A stretch of DNA of 64,000 nt from UBA4742 sp963785815 (lineage in GTDB: Bacteria > Actinomycetota > Acidimicrobiia > Acidimicrobiales > Acidimicrobilacustridaceae). Within the stretch, counting starts at the first letter, position 1. Every line of letters begins with the position of its first letter. The notes below the pieces were generated by a model. The model had not been told where the DNA came from. It worked only from the letters and a program-made list of their open reading frames with translations, and searched no databases. The stretch is taken from NCBI GenBank assembly GCA_963785815.1, contig CAWAWN010000002.1:1116001-1180000 (forward strand). The letters run 5' to 3'. A program made the translations under genes and the position numbers. Shown in pieces: positions 52,296 through 60,980 of the stretch.

Positions 52296-53129
52296 ATGCC
52301 GAGCTCACAGCCACCCATGCCCAACTTCCTGATCATCGGTGCAGCTCGGGCGGCCACGCGGTGGTTGCGGTTCAACCTGAACCAGCATCCGGACGTGTTC
52401 CTGCCCCCCTACGCGCTCGACTACTTCGCGCCGAGCGTGCCTGCCTTCGAAGGCCCGCCATTCGACGACGCCCGGCGCCTCCCACGCGAAGGGGGTCGGT
52501 GGTACCGACTGCAGTTCACGGGGGCTGAGGACCAACCCTGCGTGGGAGAGGCCTCCCCCGGCTACCTGGCGTGGACCAACGGCCCCGCCGCGGTGGCGGC
52601 CCGAATCGACGACCGGCTTCCCGGAGTGCGGTTGATCGCGTTGGTGCGCCAGCCTGTGGACCGTCTCCACTCGGCCTTCGCCCGAGCGGTGGAGACCGGC
52701 CACCTCCCGGTCGGGTCCGACCTGGTCCAGCTGGTGGAGGGGGAGGACCCCCGGGTCGAGGCCCTGGACCTGGAGTGGGGGAGCCGCTACGGGCTGCTCC
52801 TCTACCCCTTTGTGAAGCGCTTTGGAGCGCGCCTGCTGGTGCTGCGCCACGACGACGTCGCCCGCGATCCGGCGGCGGTCTACGACGCCGCCCTCCGACA
52901 CATCGGTGCCGCGCCGGGCTTCCGCCCTGCCCAGCTGGGTCGGGTGCTGTTCCGCGGTCACGCCGACGGTCTGGTCGAGCCCCTCGACGACATCCGACGC
53001 CGCCGGCTCTATCGCCGGTTCCGGTCCGACGTGGAGGAGCTGCAGGAGCTGCTCGACTGGGACCTCTCCGCCTGGGACCCGGGTCCGGCGCCGTTCAGCG
53101 GGACCGCATCTTCCCCAGGTAGGCCTTGA
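52296..53129 (+). CDS. Sulfotransferase, tandem member 4
   Basis: 277 residues; ATG 52296 has AAGGGAG at the right distance and is preferred to an in-frame start at 52257. PAPS loop IGAARAATRWLRFNLNQHPDV, insert FAPSVPAFEGPPFDDARR, 3'-phosphate segment IALVRQPVDRLHSAFA, and C-terminal DVEELQELLDWDLSAWDPGP. Closest to member 3. The last 35 bases overlap the end of the convergent repeat-protein gene. Confidence 0.78.
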   Translation: MPSSQPPMPNFLIIGAARAATRWLRFNLNQHPDVFLPPYALDYFAPSVPAFEGPPFDDARRLPREGGRWYRLQFTGAEDQPCVGEASPGYLAWTNGPAAVAARIDDRLPGVRLIALVRQPVDRLHSAFARAVETGHLPVGSDLVQLVEGEDPRVEALDLEWGSRYGLLLYPFVKRFGARLLVLRHDDVARDPAAVYDAALRHIGAAPGFRPAQLGRVLFRGHADGLVEPLDDIRRRRLYRRFRSDVEELQELLDWDLSAWDPGPAPFSGTASSPGRP

Positions 53130-54933
53130 GCTCGCCCACCGGGTTGGGGTTGGCTTCGCGCTCGGCCTGCTGCCGTCGCAGCTCCTGGTCCTGGCGGGTG
53201 AGCTCGTGGAGGCGCCGGGTGACCAGGGCCACATCCAGCTCGGGGCCCTCGGGGAGCTGGGAGGCGGCCACGTCGGAGACGGGGAACGGCACCGGCAGCG
53301 AGCGCAGGGCGTGGCGGGTCCCGCCGACGACGAGGAAGGGCGGGCCTTCGCGGCCCTCCAACACCTCGACCACCCGCCCTTCGGGCCGCTCCCGCTCCTC
53401 GTCGGTCATCGGACGCCCGGGGCCGAGCAGGTCCTCGAGCACCGCCACGAGCAGGCCGGACCGCACCTGGCGGCGCGCCGGGCCGTCGAGCACCCAGGTG
53501 GTCCTGTCGGGCGCGGTCACCAGCTCGGGGCTGGGCCCCGCCGCCGAGCGGGCCGCGTCCTGGAGCCAGCCCAGGGTGCGGTCGTGCCGGCGCGCCACGA
53601 CGGCGCGCACCACGTCGAGCGGCGGTCCCTCCGCCAGACGGGTCGCGTTGGTCTCGTCGACGGGGTAGGGGACCGGCAGCGAGCGCAGCGGACGGCGCAG
53701 GCCGCCGACGACCACGAACGGCGGGCCGCTGCGGCCCTCGAGGACCTCGACCGGCGGGCCCGGCTCCCATCCGTCCAACTCGTCGGCTTCGACCGGTCGC
53801 CGGGGCCCCAGGAGCTGTTCGAGGGCGGCCGCGAGAAGGGTGGAGCCGACCCGCCGACGCTGTCCGCCCTCCACCAGCCAGGTGCTGAGGTCGGGGTCGA
53901 CCACCAGGGCCGAGCCCAGCTCGCGCCCGGCCGTGTGGCGCCCGGCGGTGTCGGGCAACCAGCCGATGGCGTCGTTGGCCCGGCGCACCCCGGCGGAGCG
54001 GACCAGGTCCAGCTCGGGGCCGTCGGTCAACCGGTCGTAGGACGAGGCCACCACCGGGTGGGGCAGGGGCAGGCCGCGCACGGCCAGGCGCTTGCCGCCG
54101 ACGACCACGAACGGCGGCCCGGTGGGGGCTTCCAGCACGGCCACCGGCGGACCCTCGACCAAGGCGTCCAGCTCGTGGTCGACCTCGGGTCGGCGCCCGC
54201 CCGCCAGCTGCTCGAGGGCCGGCACCAGCAGGCCGGAGGTGACCAGGCGCCGGATGGAGCCCTCCACGAGGTAGATGCCGTCCTGGCCCACGACCAGCCG
54301 GGCGCGCGACCCGGCCGGGACGGCCTGGACGAGGGCGTCGGTCCAGTCGGCTGCCTCCCCCGATCGTCGGGCCCGGTTGCCCTCGACCAGGTCCAGGGTG
54401 GGGCCCTGGGCCAGGGCATCGACGGTCTCGGCCGTCACCGGGTGGGGCAGGGGCAAGCCACCCAGGGGCAGGCGCCGGGCTCCCACCACCACGAAGGGCG
54501 GACCGCTGGGACCCTCGAGCACCTCCACCGGCGCACCCTCCGGCCAGGCCGCGAAGGTGTCGTCGTCGACGGCCACTGCCTCGCCCAGCAGACCTTCCAA
54601 CACGGGGCCGAGCAGCCCGGAGCGGATCCGCCGACGCCGGCCGCCGTCGATCAGGAACAGGCCGTCGTCGGGGCGTCGCACCAGCTGGGGGGTGTCGTCG
54701 ACGGCCTCCTCGTCCTCGTCGGCCACCTGGACCCACTCCTGGGCCCGGCGGCCTCGCCGGGGGGCGGCGCCCAGCGGAACCGGGGCGCCGGGCGGCTTCT
54801 GGAGCGGGTCCGGGCCGCGCGTGGGGCCGCCGTCGGTGGCCAGAGCCTCGAGCTGCGCCCGGAGCTGCTCGTTGAGGCTGGCCATGGCCCGCAGCTGGCG
54901 GCGCAGTCGCTGAAGCTCGTCCGGCTCGGTCAC
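53095..54933 (-). CDS. Uncharacterised protein of four ~130-residue repeats
   Basis: 612 residues from GTG 54933 (GTGA overlap with the upstream gene). After an N-terminal coiled coil (DELQRLRRQLRAMASLNEQL) come four repeats, each with a strand pair like YLVEGxxRRxVxSGLLxPALEQLLG and then GPPFVVVGGxRRxLRxLPxPxPV and LxxGPxLDLV. The C-terminus is charged and coiled (RRLHELTRQDQELRRQQAER). No signal peptide or membrane helix is seen. The YLVDGG-RR pattern recalls repeats of unknown function in actinobacterial proteins. Last gene of the glycosyltransferase operon; a scaffold or glycan-binding role is a guess. Confidence 0.6.
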   Translation of the reverse strand: MTEPDELQRLRRQLRAMASLNEQLRAQLEALATDGGPTRGPDPLQKPPGAPVPLGAAPRRGRRAQEWVQVADEDEEAVDDTPQLVRRPDDGLFLIDGGRRRRIRSGLLGPVLEGLLGEAVAVDDDTFAAWPEGAPVEVLEGPSGPPFVVVGARRLPLGGLPLPHPVTAETVDALAQGPTLDLVEGNRARRSGEAADWTDALVQAVPAGSRARLVVGQDGIYLVEGSIRRLVTSGLLVPALEQLAGGRRPEVDHELDALVEGPPVAVLEAPTGPPFVVVGGKRLAVRGLPLPHPVVASSYDRLTDGPELDLVRSAGVRRANDAIGWLPDTAGRHTAGRELGSALVVDPDLSTWLVEGGQRRRVGSTLLAAALEQLLGPRRPVEADELDGWEPGPPVEVLEGRSGPPFVVVGGLRRPLRSLPVPYPVDETNATRLAEGPPLDVVRAVVARRHDRTLGWLQDAARSAAGPSPELVTAPDRTTWVLDGPARRQVRSGLLVAVLEDLLGPGRPMTDEERERPEGRVVEVLEGREGPPFLVVGGTRHALRSLPVPFPVSDVAASQLPEGPELDVALVTRRLHELTRQDQELRRQQAEREANPNPVGELKAYLGKMRSR

Positions 54934-57005
54934 CCCTGGTCCTCGCGCTCGTCGGTCGCGCCACGATAGAGGGCGCCATATCGCGGGGCCGTCTGGGCCA
55001 CCGTCTCCACCGGCGTGGCCGCCGCGCCGACGGCGGCCCGCAGGACCTCCCACCGGTTGGCGTCGAGGCGGCGCACCAGCTCGAACAGTTCATCCGGCTC
55101 GGTCGGGTCCACCGTCCAGCCCACGCCGTGGCGGCGGATCCGCTCGCCCAGGGCGCCGAAGGTGGTGCCGATGACGGGCACCCCGGCCAGGAGGCACTCG
55201 GTGAGCACCAGCCCGAAGCTCTCGGGCACCGATCCGGGCAGCAGCACCACCTGGATGCCGGCCAGGGCCAGCAGGTCGCCCAGCAGCTCGTTGTCGTAGG
55301 GGCCGTGCAGGCGCAGGTGGGGAGAGGCCTCACCGACGAGCGCACCGAAGTGGTGGACCTCCACGGTGGTGCCGGCCAGCTCGTCGGCCAGGGCGTTGAC
55401 CAGGTGCAGCCCCTTCTTGGGCCAGCCGCGACCCACGAAGGCCAGCCGGAGGGGCTCGTCGAGGATGAGCGCTTCGTCGGGCTGGCCGCGGCGGGGGTGG
55501 GCCAGCGTGGTGCCGTGCTCGATCACCGCCACGGTGTCGGGGGCCAGCTCGTACACGCGGGCGAAGTAGTCGGCCGAGCTCTGGCTGGCGAAGACCCAGC
55601 GGTCGACGTGGTCGACCAGCTCGGCCACCCGTGCTCGTTGGCGCTCGAGGTGCTCGATGGGTAGCCCCTCGGTCTCCGGCAGGCATCGGGCGCACACCGA
55701 TCGGTCGTCGGGCAGGCCGCAGGGCTGGTCGTCGCGGTAGAGGAGCGAGTGGTGGGGGCAGGTCAGGAACAGGTCGTGGATCGAGCACACCACCCGCCCG
55801 TCGAAGTCGCCCAGCACGGCCAGCGGATCGAGCGAGTGGCCGATCAGGTTCTGGATGTGCACGATGCCGGGGTCGAACAGGTCGATGGCCGTGCGCAGGG
55901 CCTCGCCGGCCACCGGGTCGTCCAGCCGGTTGACCCAGCGCACCGATCCCGGGAGCAGGAAGTCGTGCTCGATCACGCCCTGGTCCGACCACCAGCGCGT
56001 CGTGAGCACGAAGCCGGACTCCACCGGGTACAGGATCGAGAAGTCGATGTCGGGGATCAGGGCGTCGATCAGGGCGTTGAGGTGCTTCTCCGTGCCGCCG
56101 ATGTCGTCCGGGGGGCCGTGCAGCAGGTGCAGCACGTGCGGGCGCGTCGGGTCGCGGTCGGCCAGGCCCAGCTCCAGCGAGGCGAAGCTCACCGCCAGGG
56201 GATCGCGGCGTCGCTCCCGGCGGTTGGCGGCCCGGAACCACCGGAACCGCTTGTGCAGGAAGCGGGAGGCCTCTCGGCGCCGGTCGGCGGCGTCGTCGCC
56301 GAACGACACCCCGCCGTGGTGGTGCACGTAGGTGGCGTCCTCGACCAGGTGGCGCATCCCCAGGCGGCCGGCCCGCAGGCAGAAGTCGACCTCCTCGCCG
56401 TAGCCGCGGCCGTAGGCCGCCTGGTCGAAGGGCCCGCACCGCTCCCAGGCGGCGCGGTTGACGTACATGCAGTACCCCACGCCGGTGATGACCTCGGGCC
56501 GCAGGCCGGCCGTCTGGGCAGCCACGAACGTGGCGCAGTCGTCGATGCGGGGCTCGTCGCCGAGGAGGTCGAAGGCCTCGATGACCGACGTCGGCAGGGT
56601 GCAGATCGAGGCCTCGTTGGACAGGGGGGTCACCGTGGCCACGTCGTCGCCCGCCGCCGCGTCGACCATCCGGTCCAGCCAGCCGGCGGTGACCACGGTG
56701 TCGGCGTTGAGCAGCACCACGTCACCGGAGGTCAGCTCGAACCCGCGGTTGACCGTCCCCACGAACCCGAGGTTCTCGGGGTTGCGCACCAGCCGCACCG
56801 AGGTCGAGGGGCAGGCGTCGGCCGCGTCGGCCACCAGGGCCTCCAACGCGGGGCCCAGCTCGGGGTCCGGGGAGGCGTCGTCGATCACCAGCAGGTCGAA
56901 GGCGGTGGCCGTGCCCGGGGCGTGGCGCACCACGCTGCGCAGACAGGCCAGGGCCTGCGGTCGGCCGTCGTAGACGGGCACGATGACGGTCACGGGATCG
57001 CTCAC
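54930..57005 (-). CDS. Bifunctional glycosyltransferase: GT2 then GT4
   Basis: 691 residues from GTG 57005 (GTGA overlap). Residues 1-270 are a GT2: VTVIVPVYDGRPQALACLRSV, LLVIDDASPD, NLGFVGTVNRGFEL, LLNADTVVTAGW and GYGEEVDFCLRA with the catalytic Asp/Glu. About 300-690 is GT-B: IGGTEKHLNALIDAL, a cysteine-rich turn (CPHHSLLYRDDQPC, CARCLP), VGRGWPKKGLHLV and PESFGLVLTECLLAGVPVI. The module order is the reverse of the fusion at 47906. It is probably cytoplasmic and adds two sugars to the growing chain. Confidence 0.83.
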   Translation of the reverse strand: MSDPVTVIVPVYDGRPQALACLRSVVRHAPGTATAFDLLVIDDASPDPELGPALEALVADAADACPSTSVRLVRNPENLGFVGTVNRGFELTSGDVVLLNADTVVTAGWLDRMVDAAAGDDVATVTPLSNEASICTLPTSVIEAFDLLGDEPRIDDCATFVAAQTAGLRPEVITGVGYCMYVNRAAWERCGPFDQAAYGRGYGEEVDFCLRAGRLGMRHLVEDATYVHHHGGVSFGDDAADRRREASRFLHKRFRWFRAANRRERRRDPLAVSFASLELGLADRDPTRPHVLHLLHGPPDDIGGTEKHLNALIDALIPDIDFSILYPVESGFVLTTRWWSDQGVIEHDFLLPGSVRWVNRLDDPVAGEALRTAIDLFDPGIVHIQNLIGHSLDPLAVLGDFDGRVVCSIHDLFLTCPHHSLLYRDDQPCGLPDDRSVCARCLPETEGLPIEHLERQRARVAELVDHVDRWVFASQSSADYFARVYELAPDTVAVIEHGTTLAHPRRGQPDEALILDEPLRLAFVGRGWPKKGLHLVNALADELAGTTVEVHHFGALVGEASPHLRLHGPYDNELLGDLLALAGIQVVLLPGSVPESFGLVLTECLLAGVPVIGTTFGALGERIRRHGVGWTVDPTEPDELFELVRRLDANRWEVLRAAVGAAATPVETVAQTAPRYGALYRGATDEREDQG

Positions 57006-59059
57006 GGCGTTGCGCCGGCCGTGGCCCAGCTCAGGAACCGCTCGACGGCCAGTCGGGAGGCCTCCGGGCCCCGCAATCCCTCGGCGCGCCGCGCGGCACG
57101 GACCGACCAGCGGTGCCGGGCCTGGTCGTCGGCCAGGGCGCCCAGCACGGCCAGCCAGGCCGCCGGGTCGGCGCCCGGGGCGACGACGAGCTCCGGGTCG
57201 GTTCCCTCCACCGCGGCGGCGGAGACGGTGGGCACCCCCGCGAAGCCGGCCTCGAGCACCACCTCGTCGCCCCGGCCTCCGTGGTCCTCCGGGTCGGGCG
57301 ACCAGATCTGCGCCGTCCAGGCGGCCAGCTGGCCGGGATCGGGTGGCCGCGACCGGACGACGACCTGGGGGTGGTCGCGGGCCAGCGCGCCGGGCGGGTG
57401 GCCGACCACCTCGACCCGGGCGTCGGGCTGGGCGGCCAGCAGCTCGACCAGGGCGTCGGCGATGGCGTGGCGAACCGGTTCGGCGTCGGTGCTGTCCCCC
57501 GCGGCCGGGTCGGCGTCCTGGTCGGACCCCACGAGTGGCGGGGTCACCCACCAACCCAGGAGCGGAGCCGATGGGTCCACCCGCCGGGCGGCTGCCGCCT
57601 CGAGCACGTCGACCCGGGTCCGCGTGACCAGCGCGGGAGCCACCTGGGCGCGCACCCCCGACGCCCGCCAGCCGGCGACTGACGCGGCACCGGGGACCAG
57701 CACCGCCCCGGCGGCCCGGGCCAGGGCCGTGGTGCGCTCGTCCCCGCCCACCGACGGATCGGATGCGTTCGTGAGGTCGACGACCACCGCGGCGGCCGGC
57801 CCGGCCGATGTGCGCCAGGCGACCACGGCCTCCGGATCGGTGGTCGGATCCACGATGAGCAGGTCGGCGGCCGGGGGGTTCGTCCGGGCGGCCATCCCGG
57901 TCGGGTCGAGGACGTGCACCTCGTGCCCGGCGGCCTCGAGTCGATCGAGGCGGGCCGCGCTCGACCCGGCGGCGCGGATCGCTTCGGTCACCACCACGCC
58001 CCACGTCGGTCCCGTCCGCACCCCCAGGTCGTCGCCCTCGTCGTCGCCCTCGTCGTCGTCGTCCTCGTCGGGGTCGTGCAGGGCGTGCGGGCCTTCGCCG
58101 GCCGTCGTGGGGAGGTCGCCAACCGAGGCCCGCCGGCGGTGCGGCGCGGCCACGGTGCTTCCGGGCGGATCAGTCGGGGCCTGGGGCTGGGGCCCGGCGC
58201 ACAGCCGGTTGACCAGCTCGGCCAGCGCGTCGGGGTCGGCGGTGGGGCCGATGCGGGCCCGTAGCCGGCCCTGGGCCTTCCCGATGGTCCAGCTCACCAG
58301 CTCGATGCCCGAGCCCAGGGCCCCGTCCAGGGCGATGAAGACCGTCCCCCGCTGGTCGCACCAGGCGGCGGCCCGCGCCTCGGCCTCCGGGTCGGCCACG
58401 ACGGCCACGTCGGGCGCCAGGGCGTGCCACGTGGCCTCGGTGGGCGCGCAAAGGCCGGTGAGGTGGGGCCCGGCGATGGGGTGCGCCGTGGCCAGGCGGG
58501 CCTCCACGTGGCGGACGACCAAGCCGTTGACCAGGTCGCGCAGCGCCTCGGGCTGGGGCAGGGGCGCGGCGCCTTCCAGGAACAGCACCACGGGGCGCCG
58601 CCGGAACGGGGGCCGGCCCTGCGGGTCGGCGGCCCGGATCGGCGCGGTCGGGGCCATCGGATCGGACGTGTGGGCGCCGGCGTCGACCACCACGGAGCCG
58701 GCCCCGACGGTGACCGAGCGCGGTCCCACGGTGTGATCCACCCCCGATCGCAACGCCACCGCGCCCTCGAGGCCGGGCTCGCCGGATGGCTCCGGGTCGG
58801 CGTCGGGCTGCGCCGCCGCCCACGGGTCGGACATGGCCGCCCACTCGGCCTGGACCACCTGGCTGGATCCCGGGGCGATGGGCACCAAGGGCGCGAGCGC
58901 GGCCGTGACCTCGGCCGGGCTGGCGGCCAGGAGGGCGACGAGGTGCCGGCGGCCCAGTTCGTCGATCGCCAGCTCGGGTGGCACCACCACCTCGATCCGG
59001 GGACCGGGATCGTCCCCCGTCGGGTGGGGGCGGCCCCCGGTGGCGCCGGTGCCGGTCAA
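57002..59059 (-). CDS. Uncharacterised protein, possibly glycosyltransferase-related
   Basis: 685 residues; TTG 59059 overlaps the upstream stop (TTGA), the coupling pattern of this operon, and no better start lies upstream. The first third is Ala/Pro-rich with VVLFLEGAAPLPQPEALRDLV. A long acidic run (DPDEDDDDEGDDEGDD, from a triplet-rich DNA stretch near 58034-58070) divides the protein. The C-terminal third has GT-B-like features: DLLIVDPTTD, LLGWWVTPPLVG, DEVVLEAGFAGVPTVSAAAVEGT and a terminal AVERFLSWA. Catalytic motifs are not clear enough to assign a reaction. Confidence 0.45.
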   Translation of the reverse strand: MTGTGATGGRPHPTGDDPGPRIEVVVPPELAIDELGRRHLVALLAASPAEVTAALAPLVPIAPGSSQVVQAEWAAMSDPWAAAQPDADPEPSGEPGLEGAVALRSGVDHTVGPRSVTVGAGSVVVDAGAHTSDPMAPTAPIRAADPQGRPPFRRRPVVLFLEGAAPLPQPEALRDLVNGLVVRHVEARLATAHPIAGPHLTGLCAPTEATWHALAPDVAVVADPEAEARAAAWCDQRGTVFIALDGALGSGIELVSWTIGKAQGRLRARIGPTADPDALAELVNRLCAGPQPQAPTDPPGSTVAAPHRRRASVGDLPTTAGEGPHALHDPDEDDDDEGDDEGDDLGVRTGPTWGVVVTEAIRAAGSSAARLDRLEAAGHEVHVLDPTGMAARTNPPAADLLIVDPTTDPEAVVAWRTSAGPAAAVVVDLTNASDPSVGGDERTTALARAAGAVLVPGAASVAGWRASGVRAQVAPALVTRTRVDVLEAAAARRVDPSAPLLGWWVTPPLVGSDQDADPAAGDSTDAEPVRHAIADALVELLAAQPDARVEVVGHPPGALARDHPQVVVRSRPPDPGQLAAWTAQIWSPDPEDHGGRGDEVVLEAGFAGVPTVSAAAVEGTDPELVVAPGADPAAWLAVLGALADDQARHRWSVRAARRAEGLRGPEASRLAVERFLSWATAGATP

Positions 59060-60102
59060 GCCGGCTCCCGGGCCCCGACGTCGTCGTAGGGGTCGATGAC
59101 GGGCGTGGTGGGGTCGGGCGCGGGCGGCCGGCCCTCCTTGAGGGCCCGCACCACCTGGTTGCGACGCTTGAGCTGCTCCTTGAACGACACCGCCTCGGCC
59201 CGGGCCCGGGCCAGGGCTTCGGCCTCGACGGGCGGGTGCAGCCAGCCCTCGGCCACGGCGCGGCTGAGGGTCGGGCCGAGGGCGTCGAGGTCGGGCCGGC
59301 CACCGTTCCACACCTGGGCGGCCATCTCGACCAGCGGGTTGGCCCCCCACCCGCGGTCGTCGGACTCGGCGCCGTGCTGCAGGGCCGGATCGAGGTGGGC
59401 GGCCACCGCGGCCTCGACCGCAGGGGTGGGTCGGGGCAGGTCGAGGTGGTCGGCCAGGCGGACCAACGTGGGCGTCAACCGGTCGAAGAAGTCCCGCTGG
59501 GTCACGAGCAGGTGGCTCGGGTCGTTGCCGGCCGCGGCCAGCACGTAGCGCAGCCACAGCAGCGAGGCCTGCGGCGGTTCGATCCCGTTGCGACGAGCGA
59601 GGGAGGCGGCCACCTCGTCCGGCGACCGGACCACCAGCACGGTGGTGCGCACCGTGACCACGGTGCGCCAGAACGGCAGCAGCAGCGAGAGCCGCGGGTC
59701 CTTGAACCCGATGGGGTGGCCGTCGCCGTCATCCGGCGGCGACGGCGCGGTCGGGGGCGGGGGACCGAAGTCGGCGGCCAACGTGGCTGCGGCGCGCTGG
59801 CGGAAGGGAGCGAGCGAGCGGTCGTCGGCCCAGCCCTCGACCAGCGTGGGAGGCTGGTCCCAGGATCCGCCCAGGTGGGCCAGCAGCTCGTCGTCGAGCT
59901 CCTGGATGGCCCGGTTCTCGAAGTAGCCGGCTGGGTTGTCGGGACCGGGCGGCAGCAGGCCATCGGGCGCACCGAGCGAGAGGCCGAGCACCTCCAGCGC
60001 CCGCGTGGCCAGGGAGGTGCCGCTGCGGTGCATGCCGGTCACGCACACCAGGGCGCGGGGATCGACCGGGCTATCGGCCTGGGGCGCCAGCGGTCCGGGC
60101 AT
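59056..60102 (-). CDS. Sulfotransferase-like P-loop protein
   Basis: 348 residues from ATG 60102, directly abutting the stop of the lipoprotein gene. The PAPS loop region is VCVTGMHRSGTSLATRALE, typical of the 'GMHRSGTS' sulfotransferase branch found in glycan loci, followed by NPAGYFENRAIQELDDELL, IGFKDPRLSLLLPFW and VLVVRSPDEVAASLARR (3'-phosphate segment). The C-terminal 60 residues form a charged helix (ALARARAEAVSFKEQLKRR). Likely sulfates the glycan, but some members of this branch act on other acceptors. Confidence 0.72.
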   Translation of the reverse strand: MPGPLAPQADSPVDPRALVCVTGMHRSGTSLATRALEVLGLSLGAPDGLLPPGPDNPAGYFENRAIQELDDELLAHLGGSWDQPPTLVEGWADDRSLAPFRQRAAATLAADFGPPPPTAPSPPDDGDGHPIGFKDPRLSLLLPFWRTVVTVRTTVLVVRSPDEVAASLARRNGIEPPQASLLWLRYVLAAAGNDPSHLLVTQRDFFDRLTPTLVRLADHLDLPRPTPAVEAAVAAHLDPALQHGAESDDRGWGANPLVEMAAQVWNGGRPDLDALGPTLSRAVAEGWLHPPVEAEALARARAEAVSFKEQLKRRNQVVRALKEGRPPAPDPTTPVIDPYDDVGAREPA

Positions 60103-60969
60103 CTAGGTGGCGGCGCCGTTGCCGGGCTGCAGGCCGAAGGTGGTGATGATCGACCGGGCCTGGGATGAGGTGGCCACCCACCGCTCGAACTGCAGCGCGG
60201 TCGGGTTGCTGCTCATGGAAAGCATGCGCAGGACATGCGTCGGTGCCGGCGGGCTGGCCACCGGCACGGTGGTGATGTCGGCGTCGCCCGGCGGGATGGT
60301 CAGCGCGTACACCAGGCCGGCGTCGGCTCGCCCGGCGACGATGGAGTCGATCAGGACCGCCCCGTTGAGCACCTTCACCTCGAACACGGGCTGGACGTGG
60401 GCCTCCTTCAGCCACTCGTAGGCGCTCGGGCCGCAGGGTTGGGTCGCGGCACAGCGCCCGGCCGACGGGCCGCCGGCGGCGAAGTCGGCCAGGCCCGTGA
60501 CGTGGGCCGGGTTGCCCGCCTTGACGGCCAGCACCATGGGCTCGGTGGCGAACGGCAGGATGGCCCCCTGGGCCCTGGGGTCCTTGGCGAAGGGCTTGAG
60601 CACGTCGGCCAGATCGATCCACACCGAGGGCGTGGCGCCGCCTTGGATGATCTGGGTGTTCGTCTGTCGGCTCCTGATCTGGTTCAACTTGCCCGAGGTG
60701 GCCTTGACCTGGTTCAGGAAGACCAGCGAGGTGTCCGGGCGAACGGTCAGGAAGGCCCGGCCCAGGGCCGTCAGCACCGGGTTCAGATCCGGGGAGTTGA
60801 GCAGGGTGACGACGTTGGGGTCGACCCCGGTGTCGGACAAGTCCCGTTGGGCCTGGGTGTGGGCATCGCTGCAGGCGGTGGCCAGCAGCAGGGCCACGGT
60901 CACGATGACGAGGGTCAGGCGGCGCACGAGGGAGGGTGGGGACGGGCGGCGGAACGGCCGGCGGGGCAT
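60103..60969 (-). CDS. ModA-like substrate-binding lipoprotein
   Basis: 288 residues from ATG 60969. A basic start and hydrophobic segment (LTLVIVTVALLLATAC) end at a probable lipobox Cys, so the protein is exported and lipid-anchored. The mature part follows the type 2 periplasmic binding fold of molybdate-type proteins: NVVTLLNSPDLNPVLTALGRAF, ATPSVWIDLADVLKPFA, PFATEPMVLAVKAGNP, IVAGRADAGLVYAL. No transporter genes adjoin it, so uptake of an oxyanion is doubtful. It may bind an anionic ligand such as sulfate or a sugar for this locus (inference). Confidence 0.7.
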   Translation of the reverse strand: MPRRPFRRPSPPSLVRRLTLVIVTVALLLATACSDAHTQAQRDLSDTGVDPNVVTLLNSPDLNPVLTALGRAFLTVRPDTSLVFLNQVKATSGKLNQIRSRQTNTQIIQGGATPSVWIDLADVLKPFAKDPRAQGAILPFATEPMVLAVKAGNPAHVTGLADFAAGGPSAGRCAATQPCGPSAYEWLKEAHVQPVFEVKVLNGAVLIDSIVAGRADAGLVYALTIPPGDADITTVPVASPPAPTHVLRMLSMSSNPTALQFERWVATSSQARSIITTFGLQPGNGAAT

Positions 60970-60980
60970 CGTGGTTCAGG

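Noticed and set aside
58034..58070. Triplet-rich microsatellite-like DNA (GTC/CTC repeats)
   Set aside because: It is explained by the acidic Asp/Glu run of the encoded protein and is not a regular repeat.
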